DNA from: Dialister sp. UBA6422
GTDB taxonomy: Bacteria > Bacillota > Negativicutes > Veillonellales > Dialisteraceae
Assembly: GCA_002439665.1 (NCBI GenBank)
Contig: DJPC01000023.1
Location: forward strand, 1-5,980
Length of the DNA: 5,980 nt
Reading direction: 5' to 3'
How positions within the stretch are numbered: the first letter of the stretch is position 1; every line of letters begins with the position of its first letter. Under the pieces are notes generated by a model. It was given only the letters and a program-made list of their open reading frames with translations. It had not been told where the DNA came from and made no database searches. Both the position numbers and the translations under genes were made by a program. Positions 1 to 5,617 of this stretch are shown here, piece by piece.

Positions 1-331
1 AGGCTGCCATGTAATTTCCTAAACTAAAGCTTTCCCCATAGTATTCAAAAGCTGTCTCTTGATTTTTGCGCCGTCCCAGCCCTTTTTCACACATCATACC
101 TAAGGCCATGCAGCTTTCTCCATGTCCCCTATCTGCCAGCACTTGAAAACATTTCTCTGCTTTTTGATATTCTTCCTGTTTTAGAAAATATGTACCAAGG
201 TCATATAACTCTTTCATCCCAGTACCTTTTCCCTGCATCACAGTCTGTATGAAATATTCCATGGCTATATCATAATTTCGGATTTTCAAATAGGACTTTC
301 CCAAGTTGAGCAGTTCTAATGACTCCATCAT
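1..331 (-). CDS. TPR/Sel1-repeat protein, N-terminal part (runs off left edge)
   Basis: An open frame reads leftward from ATG at 331 and leaves the window after 110 codons, so the C-terminus is missing. AGGAG (337-341) lies 5 nt upstream of this ATG. A second ATG follows directly at 328 and could also be used. Residues about 4-34 and 38-69 look like two TPR-type helical hairpins (LGKSYLKIRNYDIAMEYF and LGTYFLKQEEYQKAEKCF). Residues about 71-106 fit a Sel1-like repeat, with the typical ALGMMCEKGLG turn followed by a second helix. Such repeats form a right-handed superhelix that binds partner proteins; no catalytic domain is visible. No signal peptide is seen, so a cytoplasmic location is inferred. 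The partner and process cannot be named from this fragment. An upstream terminator (597-670) separates it from trxA, so it is probably transcribed separately. Confidence 0.8.
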   Translation of the reverse strand, partial: MMESLELLNLGKSYLKIRNYDIAMEYFIQTVMQGKGTGMKELYDLGTYFLKQEEYQKAEKCFQVLADRGHGESCMALGMMCEKGLGRRKNQETAFEYYGESFSLGNYMAA

Positions 332-341
332 CGATTCTCCT

Positions 342-596
342 GTGATTATATAGTAACTGGTAAATCATTCATACATCCCCTACTTACTAAAATTTGGGTA
401 TAGTATACAAAGTACATAAAACTAAGGAGCATTTTCCAAATCTCTATACCTTCATGACATATGAGTGATTGAATCCCAACAACAAACAACCATGATAAAA
501 AGCTAAACATCCAACTACTAATGGTATATTTTCCCTTATTTTACCACGTCTGTCACCATTGTATCTATTTCACTTTTAAATACTACTACAGAAATA
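342..596. other. Gene-free spacer upstream of the Sel1-repeat gene
   Basis: Only short frames without ribosome binding sites are seen here on either strand. The stretch must contain the start signal of the Sel1-repeat gene, but no convincing -35/-10 pair was found. The best -10 candidate on the minus strand is TATACT (402-407), inside an 11-bp palindrome GTATAGTATAC (398-408). No good -35 lies 16-18 bp further up. Confidence 0.5.
398..408 (-). promoter_or_regulatory. Possible -10 region/palindrome for the Sel1-repeat gene
   Basis: The 11-bp palindrome GTATAGTATAC holds a TATACT hexamer on the minus strand, about 60 bp upstream of the Sel1-gene ribosome binding site. The same palindrome surrounds the -10 of trxA (1035-1045). 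No TTGACA-like box is seen at the proper distance, so this is a weak call. Confidence 0.25.
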
Positions 597-670
597 AAAA
601 AGACTGGTAAATAGATGACTCATCATGGGAAATAAAGTCCTCATCAAAAGTCACATCTACCAGTCTTTTT
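597..670 (-). terminator. Intrinsic terminator of trxA, long-stem hairpin
   Basis: The outer arms AAAAAGACTGGTA (597-609) and TACCAGTCTTTTT (658-670) are perfect 13-bp complements. Inside them, GATG(614-617)/CATC(654-657), ACT/AGT and ATGGGA/TCC-CAT pairings continue an imperfect stem toward the apex. On the minus strand the stem follows the trxA stop by about 10 nt and ends in a run of T. The A/T-flanked symmetry would let it work on the other strand too. Confidence 0.8.
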
Positions 671-679
671 CTATAGATC

Positions 680-994
680 TTATTTATTTTTTTCTACAAA
701 AGCCATAAGCTCTGGATAGCCTACATTACCATAACCAATGATGCTATCTACGGGCTTCCCATTTTTAAAATAAATCAAATCCGGAATGGTTTCTACATCA
801 TACCGCTTAGCCAATTCTTCATCTTCATCGCAATCGATTCCATATACAGGAATATCAATTTCTTCTGATAATTTTTCAACCATAGGACGAAGGCGACGGC
901 AATATCCACACCAAGGAGCACTGAAACCTACAATCATATCTCCTTTTTCTAAAGCCTTATCAAAATTTGCTGTACCAGTAATCATCTGAATCAT
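680..994 (-). CDS. trxA: Thioredoxin-like protein with CGYC active site
   Basis: This 104-residue protein has the length of a single thioredoxin domain. By family, it would act as a cytoplasmic dithiol-disulfide oxidoreductase reduced by thioredoxin reductase. Visible hallmarks are the active site WCGYC (W28, C29, C32) and the TIPD loop with the expected cis-proline P71, followed by the usual beta-strand and FKNGKPVD turn. Two departures are clear: the usual CGPC is CGYC, and the buried Asp of classical thioredoxins (in VDFWAxWC) is Gly23 here (VGFSAPWC). An extra cysteine is at 55. There is no signal peptide. The start is fixed by AAAGGAGGT (1002-1010) 8 nt upstream. It has its own promoter (1039-1067) and terminator (597-670), so it appears monocistronic. 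The fold is certain; whether it is the main thioredoxin or a specialised paralogue is open. Confidence 0.9.
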   Translation of the reverse strand: MIQMITGTANFDKALEKGDMIVGFSAPWCGYCRRLRPMVEKLSEEIDIPVYGIDCDEDEELAKRYDVETIPDLIYFKNGKPVDSIIGYGNVGYPELMAFVEKNK

Positions 995-1038
995 AACAAC
1001 GACCTCCTTTAATAGCTAATCGATGTATTTCTATGTAT

Positions 1039-1067
1039 ACTATACCAAGTATATCGATATTTGTCAA
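1039..1067 (-). promoter_or_regulatory. Promoter of trxA (housekeeping sigma type)
   Basis: On the minus strand, TTGACA (1062-1067) is followed by a 17-bp spacer and TATAGT (1039-1044), preceded by TGG as an extended -10. The start point should be near 1032, giving a leader of about 38 nt. The spacer and -10 carry two overlapping dyads: TATAC-caa-GTATA (1041-1053) and GTATACTATAC (1035-1045). Confidence 0.85.
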
Positions 1068-1165
1068 TAATTTTAGGAGGAAATCCTCTTATACATACTC
1101 TTCCAGGAAATAAGACGGCATATATAGCACAGACCCTGTGAGATGCCCTAAACGCAAAGGAGCAA

Positions 1166-1192
1166 TAAAAAACTGCGGTACAAAACCGCAGT
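1166..1192 (-). terminator. Intrinsic terminator of ssrA
   Basis: ACTGCGGT (1172-1179) and ACCGCAGT (1185-1192) form a perfect 8-bp stem with a 5-nt loop. Read on the minus strand, it begins 8 nt beyond the encoded CCA end of tmRNA and is followed by a T run (1167-1171). Confidence 0.92.
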
Positions 1193-1199
1193 GTATGGT

Positions 1200-1545
1200 T
1201 GGTGGAGATGAGGGGAGTCGAACCCCTGTCCAAAAAGCCTGTCACAAGAACTTCTCCGAGTGCAGTTCCTGTTTTGAGATTTAAGCAAAGTACCGTACAG
1301 GAACAAACTACCTTTGCCGAGCCTAGAATTGATTTCCCAAAAGAAGTCCCAGACAACCTTCTTTGGTATCCTATTGGTTGATGTCAGCCTGTTGTCATAG
1401 GAAAACAACAGGGGACATTAGCAGATTAGGCTGCTAAAGCAAAATCACGTTTTGCGTTTAAGTTTGTCCACCGTTTTACGGGGTAGATGGAATCCCGACT
1501 CGCTATTCAAGCCCCAGAATCTCCTGTCGAAACCGGTACATCCCC
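1200..1545 (-). ncRNA. ssrA: tmRNA (SsrA), one-piece type
   Basis: The 346-nt RNA acts as tRNA-Ala and then mRNA to free stalled ribosomes and tag the unfinished protein, working with SmpB. The 5' end (GGGGATG, 1539-1545) pairs with CATCTCC near the 3' end as the acceptor stem, with one G-U pair. It is followed by the conserved TACCGGTTTCGAC segment. The 3' side has a T-arm AGGGG-TTCGACT-CCCCT (1211-1227) and a genomically encoded CCA (1200-1202). The tag frame lies at 1426-1455. The central G+C-rich inverted segments (for example CCTGTTG/CAACAGG around 1388-1411) fit the usual pseudoknot ring. 5' and 3' sequence are contiguous, so this is not a permuted tmRNA. It has a consensus promoter just upstream and a terminator just downstream. 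Confidence 0.97.
1426..1455 (-). other. tmRNA tag reading frame, encodes AKRDFALAA
   Basis: After the A-rich segment, the resume codon GCA (1453-1455) opens the frame GCA AAA CGT GAT TTT GCT TTA GCA GCC TAA. With the alanine carried by tmRNA itself, the full tag would be AAKRDFALAA. The C-terminal ALAA is the usual ClpXP/ClpAP-type degron. The Lys-Arg near the start differs from the acidic/Asn-rich ANDxN pattern of many tags. Confidence 0.92.
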
Positions 1546-1561
1546 ATATGGAATCAGTCTT

Positions 1562-1590
1562 ATTGTATGTCATATGGGAAAATTTGTCAA
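1562..1590 (-). promoter_or_regulatory. Promoter of ssrA
   Basis: On the minus strand, TTGACA (1585-1590), a 17-bp spacer and TACAAT (1562-1567) form a near-consensus housekeeping promoter. Transcription should start near 1555, leaving about 10 nt of 5' leader for RNase P to remove. CATATG occurs twice around it (1546-1551 and 1571-1576). Confidence 0.88.
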
Positions 1591-1871
1591 AAATAATTAA
1601 GGGTGAAATATAGTAGAAAGAAACACCATTTGAGAAAAACGTCCCTTTATAGGTTATTATTCTGTTAATTCTTATGTCAAACGTAACGATAAAGACCACC
1701 ATCATGAAAGTGATCAAAGGAGATGTAATGACGATAATCCCATCTCCCCTTATAACCATCATAACCTGGACTTATAAGACATCATTGAAATGGTCAAAAA
1801 AGCATTCCGCAAAACAATGTCATATAATGTCCTATATCATGGTACTTCCCCAATTTAGCACTTTCTCATTT
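1591..1871. other. Gene-free spacer between P1 peptidase and ssrA promoter
   Basis: No gene is supported here. Frames that cross this stretch either overlap tmRNA or run antisense into the peptidase gene and resemble no family. One ATG at 1728 has a good-looking AAAGGAG 5 nt upstream, but its 70-codon frame ends inside the peptidase gene on the opposite strand and is low-complexity in composition. No strong intrinsic terminator for the peptidase gene was found; a weak hairpin is at 1719-1747. Confidence 0.5.
1719..1747 (-). terminator. Possible weak terminator hairpin after P1 peptidase gene
   Basis: GGAGATG (1719-1725) and CATCTCC (1741-1747) are perfect 7-bp complements with a 15-nt loop. 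The following minus-strand sequence (TTTGATCAC) has only a short T run, and the hairpin lies about 125 nt past the stop codon. Terminator function is therefore doubtful. Confidence 0.25.
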
Positions 1872-2825
1872 CTAATTCTTCATGATATTTTCAAAAGCCG
1901 GCCTACCTCCCATAGATTCTGCTGTCTTGACGGCATCTAATACAGCCAATCTGATCGCTTCTTCCGCCAGATACCCCACCGTATCAATAGGTGCTTCTAT
2001 TTGATTAGAAGCCATAGTAAAAACTGTATCTCCATCCATAGATGTATGTACTGGGCGGATGGATCTAGCAAATCCATCATGAGCCATACCGCTTATTGCT
2101 TTGCATTCTGCTTTGGTCAAAACCGCATTGGTCATGACGCAGCCAATGGATGTATTGCCTCCCATGATGCGTTTGAACCCCTGAAGCATTAAATCATGGG
2201 AGGAAACAATGGTTTTTTCATCTTTTGCCAAAGCACCGGCTAATACTTTGTCTCCTTCATAAATTTCCCCGCAAGCATTCACTGCCATATAAGCCCCTAC
2301 ATAAAGTCCAGTATCCAAATGAAGTTCTCCATAGCCAGCGCCACTTTTCATGGCATGCTCTATCCCTGTCAGTTTTCCCACCGTGGCACCAGTACCCGCA
2401 CCATAGCATCCCACAGGGAATTCCTTCCCTGCTGCATGGGCTGCATCATATCCCATTTGAAGCGTAGGATAAGCCTTATGACTTCCAATCAGCAAATCAA
2501 ACAGAACTGCCTGACACACAATAGGAACGCAAGCTTTTCCTACAAAGAATCCTCTTTCTTCTTCTGCCAAATAACGCATCACTCCGCTAGATGCTTCCAA
2601 GCCAAAAGCAGACCCGCCGGAAAGAACAACCGCATGGATTTTTTGTACCGTTTTTTCTGGGCTCAGTAAATCAGTTTCTCTTGTCCCTGGTGCGCAGCCC
2701 CTCACATCGACTCCCGCAGTGGCTCCTTCTTTAGGCCCTAGAATCACAGTAACACCAGTAAGACCCTTCCGATCTTCCGCTGTACCAATTTCAAAACCAG
2801 GAACAGATATATGACGAGTAATCAT
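1872..2825 (-). CDS. P1-family (S58, DmpA-like) autoprocessing peptidase
   Basis: The 317-residue protein matches the P1/S58 Ntn-hydrolase family (DmpA, BapA and ThnT relatives), which includes aminopeptidases and beta-peptidyl or D-amino-peptidases. Recognisable segments are the N-terminal GxxxGTAEDRxxxTGVTVI, the glycine-rich VVLSGGSAFGLEASSGVMRYL (about 67-86), the GAGTGATVGKL loop (142-152) and GGNTSIGCVMTNA (222-234). In this family the precursor cuts itself before a Ser/Thr nucleophile; here the expected bond is N224-T225, giving an alpha chain of about 224 residues and a beta chain of about 93. No signal peptide is seen, so it is probably cytoplasmic. AAAGGAG (2833-2839) is 7 nt before ATG. 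A terminator-like hairpin sits just upstream of that site. The substrate cannot be inferred. Confidence 0.9.
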   Translation of the reverse strand: MITRHISVPGFEIGTAEDRKGLTGVTVILGPKEGATAGVDVRGCAPGTRETDLLSPEKTVQKIHAVVLSGGSAFGLEASSGVMRYLAEEERGFFVGKACVPIVCQAVLFDLLIGSHKAYPTLQMGYDAAHAAGKEFPVGCYGAGTGATVGKLTGIEHAMKSGAGYGELHLDTGLYVGAYMAVNACGEIYEGDKVLAGALAKDEKTIVSSHDLMLQGFKRIMGGNTSIGCVMTNAVLTKAECKAISGMAHDGFARSIRPVHTSMDGDTVFTMASNQIEAPIDTVGYLAEEAIRLAVLDAVKTAESMGGRPAFENIMKN

Positions 2826-2844
2826 TTGAAAACTCCTTTGCTAT

Positions 2845-2911
2845 AAAAAATAGTTGATGGCCTATGGCTTAGAGTGTATTGCTTAGAACCCAAACCTTAA
2901 ACCATCAACTA
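2845..2911 (-). terminator. Terminator of lspA-rluD operon / possible attenuator before P1 peptidase
   Basis: TAGTTGATGG (2851-2860) and CCATCAACTA (2902-2911) form a perfect 10-bp stem enclosing 41 nt. On the minus strand the second arm is followed directly by TTTTTT (2845-2850). The T run ends only 5 nt before the AAAGGAG of the peptidase gene. It lies about 115 nt past the rluD stop, so it may end the upstream operon, control entry into the peptidase gene, or both. GGTTT and AAGCC inside the loop can pair to extend the fold. Confidence 0.7.
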
Positions 2912-2942
2912 TACCTACGTGCTCATGATAATAAACCTTAAA
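2892..2942. repeat. Direct repeat AAACCTTAAA, two copies
   Basis: Identical 10-mers occur at 2892-2901 and 2933-2942, 41 nt apart start to start. The first is in the hairpin loop and the second is upstream of it. Each copy is followed by a CATCA/TCA-like stretch. Confidence 0.5.
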
Positions 2943-2954
2943 TCAGCCCTGTTT

Positions 2955-2968
2955 TTACATACATGTAA
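2955..2968. repeat. Short inverted repeat TTACAT-AC-ATGTAA
   Basis: This 6-bp perfect dyad with a 2-bp centre lies between rluD and the peptidase gene. It could be a protein-binding site, but no promoter is convincingly attached to it. Confidence 0.3.
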
Positions 2969-3027
2969 GAGAAGAGCAAGAAATCCATCATGATACAATC
3001 ATCAGCTAAGAATCAATAATAGAAAGA

Positions 3028-3954
3028 TTACATTTCATCTTTTTTAGCTATCTGAATGCATCGTTTTAAATCTTCTGGAATCGGTGCTTCAAAATGCATC
3101 GCTTCTCCAGTGACAGGATGATGCAAATCTAGTGTCCAGGAATGAAGAGCCTGTCCTTCGATAGGAAAATGATCTTTTTTCCATCCATACAAAGGGTCAT
3201 TGACTACTGGATGTCTAATATGCGCCATATGGACACGGATCTGATGGGTCCTTCCTGTTTCCAATTTACATTCAATCAAAGAATAATGGGGCATAAATTC
3301 CAGCACTTTAAAATGGGTCACTGCTGGTTTCCCTGTTTTAGGTTGTACATCCCATTTCATACGATCTTTGGTACTACGGCCTAAAGGAAAACGTACCACT
3401 CCTGTATTTCCTTCCATCTGCCCATGAACCAATGCCACATAATGACGCTGGGCTTCGTGGGTAGCTATTTCTTCTTTTAATACAGGAAAGGCTCTCTTCG
3501 ATTTGGCTACCACCATGACACCAGAGGTATCTTTATCTAGCCGATGAACAATGCCTGGACGAATCGGATCTTCAGAAGCTTCAAAAAGGGAATCTCCGCA
3601 GTGAAAAAGAAGGGCATTCACCAAAGTACCATCTGGATTACCGGACCCTGGATGGACCACCATACCTCTTTTCTTATTAATCACCAGCATATCTTCATCT
3701 TCATAGAGAATCTGAAGAGGCAAATCTTGAGGAACAAGAGCCAGTTCTTTCTTTTCTTCCCAAGAAAAAGAAATGTTGTCTCCCTCTTGTACATGATAAT
3801 TGGGCCGTACCATTTTAGAAGGAAGCAAAATAGCTTTTCCCTCTTTAATCCACTTTTGTACTTCTGAACGGGTAAGACCAGTAGCATCTTTTAAAAACTG
3901 GTCCAATCGCTGGCCAGACTCTTTCTCTCCCACAGTATATATGACTTCGCTCAT
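3028..3954 (-). CDS. rluD: 23S rRNA pseudouridine synthase, RluD/RluC (YlyB) type
   Basis: The 308-residue enzyme belongs to the RluA-type pseudouridine synthases, which isomerise specific uridines in 23S rRNA. Residues about 13-75 form an S4-like RNA-binding domain (RLDQFLKDAT, SEVQKWIKEGKAIL). The catalytic domain follows, with YEDEDMLVINK (84-94), the signature HRLDKDTSG (137-145) carrying the catalytic aspartate D140, and GRTHQIRVH (234-242). Length is normal for RluD/YlyB. An S4 domain argues for the RluC/RluD branch rather than RluA; exact target uridines are not readable from sequence. GGAGA (3963-3967) is 8 nt before ATG and lies inside lspA. The ATG overlaps the lspA stop by 4 nt, so translation is probably coupled. 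The lspA-ylyB order matches Bacillus, where pyrR follows; here pyrR is absent and a P1 peptidase follows instead. Confidence 0.94.
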   Translation of the reverse strand: MSEVIYTVGEKESGQRLDQFLKDATGLTRSEVQKWIKEGKAILLPSKMVRPNYHVQEGDNISFSWEEKKELALVPQDLPLQILYEDEDMLVINKKRGMVVHPGSGNPDGTLVNALLFHCGDSLFEASEDPIRPGIVHRLDKDTSGVMVVAKSKRAFPVLKEEIATHEAQRHYVALVHGQMEGNTGVVRFPLGRSTKDRMKWDVQPKTGKPAVTHFKVLEFMPHYSLIECKLETGRTHQIRVHMAHIRHPVVNDPLYGWKKDHFPIEGQALHSWTLDLHHPVTGEAMHFEAPIPEDLKRCIQIAKKDEM

Positions 3955-4385
3955 GAATCATGTCTCCAAAAATAAAAAACAATCAACGCCACACCGACAC
4001 AAATGAAAATATCTGCTATATTAAAAATAGGCCAAATACGGAAATCAAAAAAATCAATCACGCCACTAAGACGCACCCGGTCGATCGCATTTCCTAAAGC
4101 ACCCCCAAGAAGCATGCCAATAGCTCCGGGAAAATAAAAAGGCTTTTTAGGAATTCGATTTCTAAAAATAAAAAAAGCACCAAAAAGAATCAATACGATA
4201 AGCAAGAAAAACCATCTTTGATAGGCTAAAATCCCAAAAGCAGCTCCTGGATTTAAGATGTATGTCAAGTGAAAAACACCCGGAATTAAAGGAATAGATT
4301 CTCCCCATTCCATATGAGTCACTACGATCCATTTGATGAACTGGTCTAATAGGGTCACTATACATGCTATACCTAATGTGAGCAT
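3951..4385 (-). CDS. lspA: Lipoprotein signal peptidase (signal peptidase II)
   Basis: This 144-residue membrane aspartic peptidase cuts the signal peptide from diacylglyceryl-modified prolipoproteins at the lipobox cysteine. Four hydrophobic segments are visible (about 3-23, 58-75, 84-101 and 119-139). Family motifs are DQFIKW (14-19), LNPGAAFG (44-51), GGALGNAIDRV (94-104), GVIDFFD (108-114) and FNIAD (121-125). The two catalytic aspartates should be D111 and D125. Length is slightly short but typical. The start is supported by AAGGAGG (GGAGG at 4391-4395) 5 nt upstream. It is the first gene of a two-gene operon with rluD, overlapping it by ATGA. Its promoter has an extended TGATATAAT -10 and a dyad in place of a clear -35. 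Confidence 0.96.
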   Translation of the reverse strand: MLTLGIACIVTLLDQFIKWIVVTHMEWGESIPLIPGVFHLTYILNPGAAFGILAYQRWFFLLIVLILFGAFFIFRNRIPKKPFYFPGAIGMLLGGALGNAIDRVRLSGVIDFFDFRIWPIFNIADIFICVGVALIVFYFWRHDS

Positions 4386-4405
4386 ACTGTCCTCCTTTTT
4401 TGCTT

Positions 4406-4433
4406 ATTATATCATACTCTTAAAAAGAGTATG
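4406..4433 (-). promoter_or_regulatory. lspA promoter: extended -10 with adjacent 9-bp dyad
   Basis: On the minus strand, TGATATAAT gives a perfect TATAAT (4406-4411) with an extended TG. No TTGACA-like box is found at 16-18 bp. In its place sits a perfect inverted repeat, CATACTCTT (4413-4421) and AAGAGTATG (4425-4433), separated by AAA and abutting the -10. The dyad lacks a following T run, so it is more likely an operator or activator site than a terminator. Confidence 0.65.
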
Positions 4434-4449
4434 CCTAGTTTCTAGTAAC

Positions 4450-4484
4450 AAAAAAGACAGCAGCCTGTGCCACTGTCTTTTTTT
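4450..4484 (-). terminator. Intrinsic terminator of the 3D-domain protein gene
   Basis: The minus-strand arms GACAGTGGC and GCTGCTGTC (4456-4477) form a 9-bp stem with two wobble pairs and an ACAG tetraloop. The stem is flanked by A and T runs on both sides. It lies about 80 nt past the stop of the 3D-protein gene and just before the lspA promoter, separating the two units. Confidence 0.88.
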
Positions 4485-4557
4485 GCATCCAATAAAGGAA
4501 AAAGAAATGAATAGAATCCACGATGAGAATCATTCTTTCCATTCCTCATGTTTTCCC

Positions 4558-5535
4558 TTAATAATTAACAAATACTTCTACGCTTTGACGGCCAAAATTA
4601 AAGCAATCTTCAAAGCTTTCCATGCAAAGATCGATGCGATTCCCATTGATAGCTCCGCCTGTATCAGCAGCCACTGCATACCCGTAATTCGGAATGAACA
4701 AATTACTTCCTAAAGGAATCACCGATGGATCTACTGCAGCTGTACCATGACCTGCTTTGGTCCCTGTGGCAGTAATACCATATCCATCTCCATCACTCGG
4801 ATGGTACGCACTTGCATGCATAGTAGTCACCCAGCCTACGGTATTTTCAGGATTTCCTGTTTTAGCGACCCCAGGAACTCCTTCTTTGACCACTGTGGCA
4901 TGCCCTACTTTGGTCTTGACCACTTTGCCATCAGAAACAAACTCTTCCAATTCCACTTCCCGTTCACCAGGAATGCCTTCTTGCACGACCACTTCCTGAT
5001 CAACTGGAAGACTGCTATCATACCACTTATTATAGTGAATATTCATAGCTTCCCTACGGCTCACCTTCCGTGCTGTATAAAGAACTACATGAATCTGCAT
5101 ACCATTTCTGACTTTAGTCATACCATCTTCGATAGACATCATGGTCTTCCAGTCAAATCCAGCTTCATGAAGGACACCTTGTACGGTTTGCTGTGTGGTA
5201 TATACCACTTTGGATTTACCGTCGGCTACAATGGTCACCGGTTTGGCTCGTTCTACCACTACGACAGAACCATTTTTAACCCCTTCGCTGCTCGTCCAAA
5301 AGGTATCGTAGGTATTAAGCTTCACATTGAGTTCATTTAAAATCTGCTTATAACTGTTGGATTTCGTAGAAATGACTTTTTTATCCTGACCATCATAGAC
5401 AGTGACTTGTTTGGATTCTTCCGGTGTAGAAAATCCAAAGGAAGCCCAGACGAAATCTGCTGGCCCTAAAAGAGCCATCACTGCCAAAGAAGCAGCTATC
5501 ATATTTTTTGCGTGTTTCCATGTTGAATGATTCAT
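4558..5535 (-). CDS. Exported DUF348-G5-3D domain protein (YabE-like cell wall protein)
   Basis: The preferred start is ATG at 5535 (325 residues): AGGAG (5544-5548) is 8 nt upstream. A longer in-frame ATG at 5559 falls inside the -10 box and has no ribosome binding site. Residues 1-31 look like a signal peptide (KHAK, then IAASLAVMALL, VWA before S32). Two DUF348 repeats follow (about 43-80 and 98-130), then a G5 domain (about 152-222, with VDQEVVVQEGIPGE and TVVKEGVPG). The C-terminal 3D domain (about 235-325) shows its three aspartates in AVDP (D269), ADTGG (D291) and RIDL (D302). Related YabE/Sps/Rpf-like proteins act on peptidoglycan as MltA-like lytic transglycosylases; that activity is inferred here. 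Two cysteines, C304 and C311, near the C-terminus could form a disulfide. It has its own promoter and terminator. Confidence 0.92.
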   Translation of the reverse strand: MNHSTWKHAKNMIAASLAVMALLGPADFVWASFGFSTPEESKQVTVYDGQDKKVISTKSNSYKQILNELNVKLNTYDTFWTSSEGVKNGSVVVVERAKPVTIVADGKSKVVYTTQQTVQGVLHEAGFDWKTMMSIEDGMTKVRNGMQIHVVLYTARKVSRREAMNIHYNKWYDSSLPVDQEVVVQEGIPGEREVELEEFVSDGKVVKTKVGHATVVKEGVPGVAKTGNPENTVGWVTTMHASAYHPSDGDGYGITATGTKAGHGTAAVDPSVIPLGSNLFIPNYGYAVAADTGGAINGNRIDLCMESFEDCFNFGRQSVEVFVNY

Positions 5536-5545
5536 AAGCACATCT

Positions 5546-5570
5546 CCTATGGCTGTCATTCTACCATAGG
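5546..5570. promoter_or_regulatory. Inverted repeat flanking the -10 of the 3D-protein promoter
   Basis: CCTATGG (5546-5552) and CCATAGG (5564-5570) are perfect 7-bp complements, 11 nt apart. One arm lies in the spacer and the other covers the predicted start point and part of the ribosome binding site, with the -10 box between them. This geometry suits a repressor operator. If transcription began further upstream, the RNA hairpin would instead hide the AGG of the ribosome binding site. Confidence 0.45.
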
Positions 5571-5585
5571 TAGACTTTTTGTCAA
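5558..5585 (-). promoter_or_regulatory. Promoter of the 3D-domain protein gene
   Basis: On the minus strand, a perfect TTGACA (5580-5585), a 16-bp spacer and TAGAAT (5558-5563) form a strong housekeeping-type promoter. The start point would fall near 5551, leaving a leader of only about 16 nt that begins at the ribosome binding site. This placement rules against translation starting at the ATG at 5559. Confidence 0.8.
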
Positions 5586-5617
5586 ATTTATTAAAGTTAA
5601 CAATTATAATATATACT

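Noticed and set aside
1009..1408. Minus- and plus-strand frames across 1009-1408
   Set aside because: They lie over tmRNA, its terminator and the trxA promoter, which explain the sequence.
1445..1762. Minus-strand 105-codon hydrophobic frame
   Set aside because: It overlaps the 5' part of tmRNA and its promoter and has no ribosome binding site.
1674..1940. Plus-strand 88-codon frame, with an internal ATG at 1728 behind AAAGGAG
   Set aside because: It runs antisense into the well-supported P1 peptidase gene, resembles no family, and the first ATG has no ribosome binding site. The site before 1728 also falls in an inverted repeat, so the match may be chance.
2985..3016. TTGATT/TATCAT as a promoter for the P1 peptidase gene
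   Set aside because: The spacer is only 15 bp and both boxes are poor matches.
4747..5340. Plus-strand 197-codon frame
   Set aside because: It is antisense to the DUF348-G5-3D gene and has no family resemblance; it is a shadow of that gene's codon pattern.
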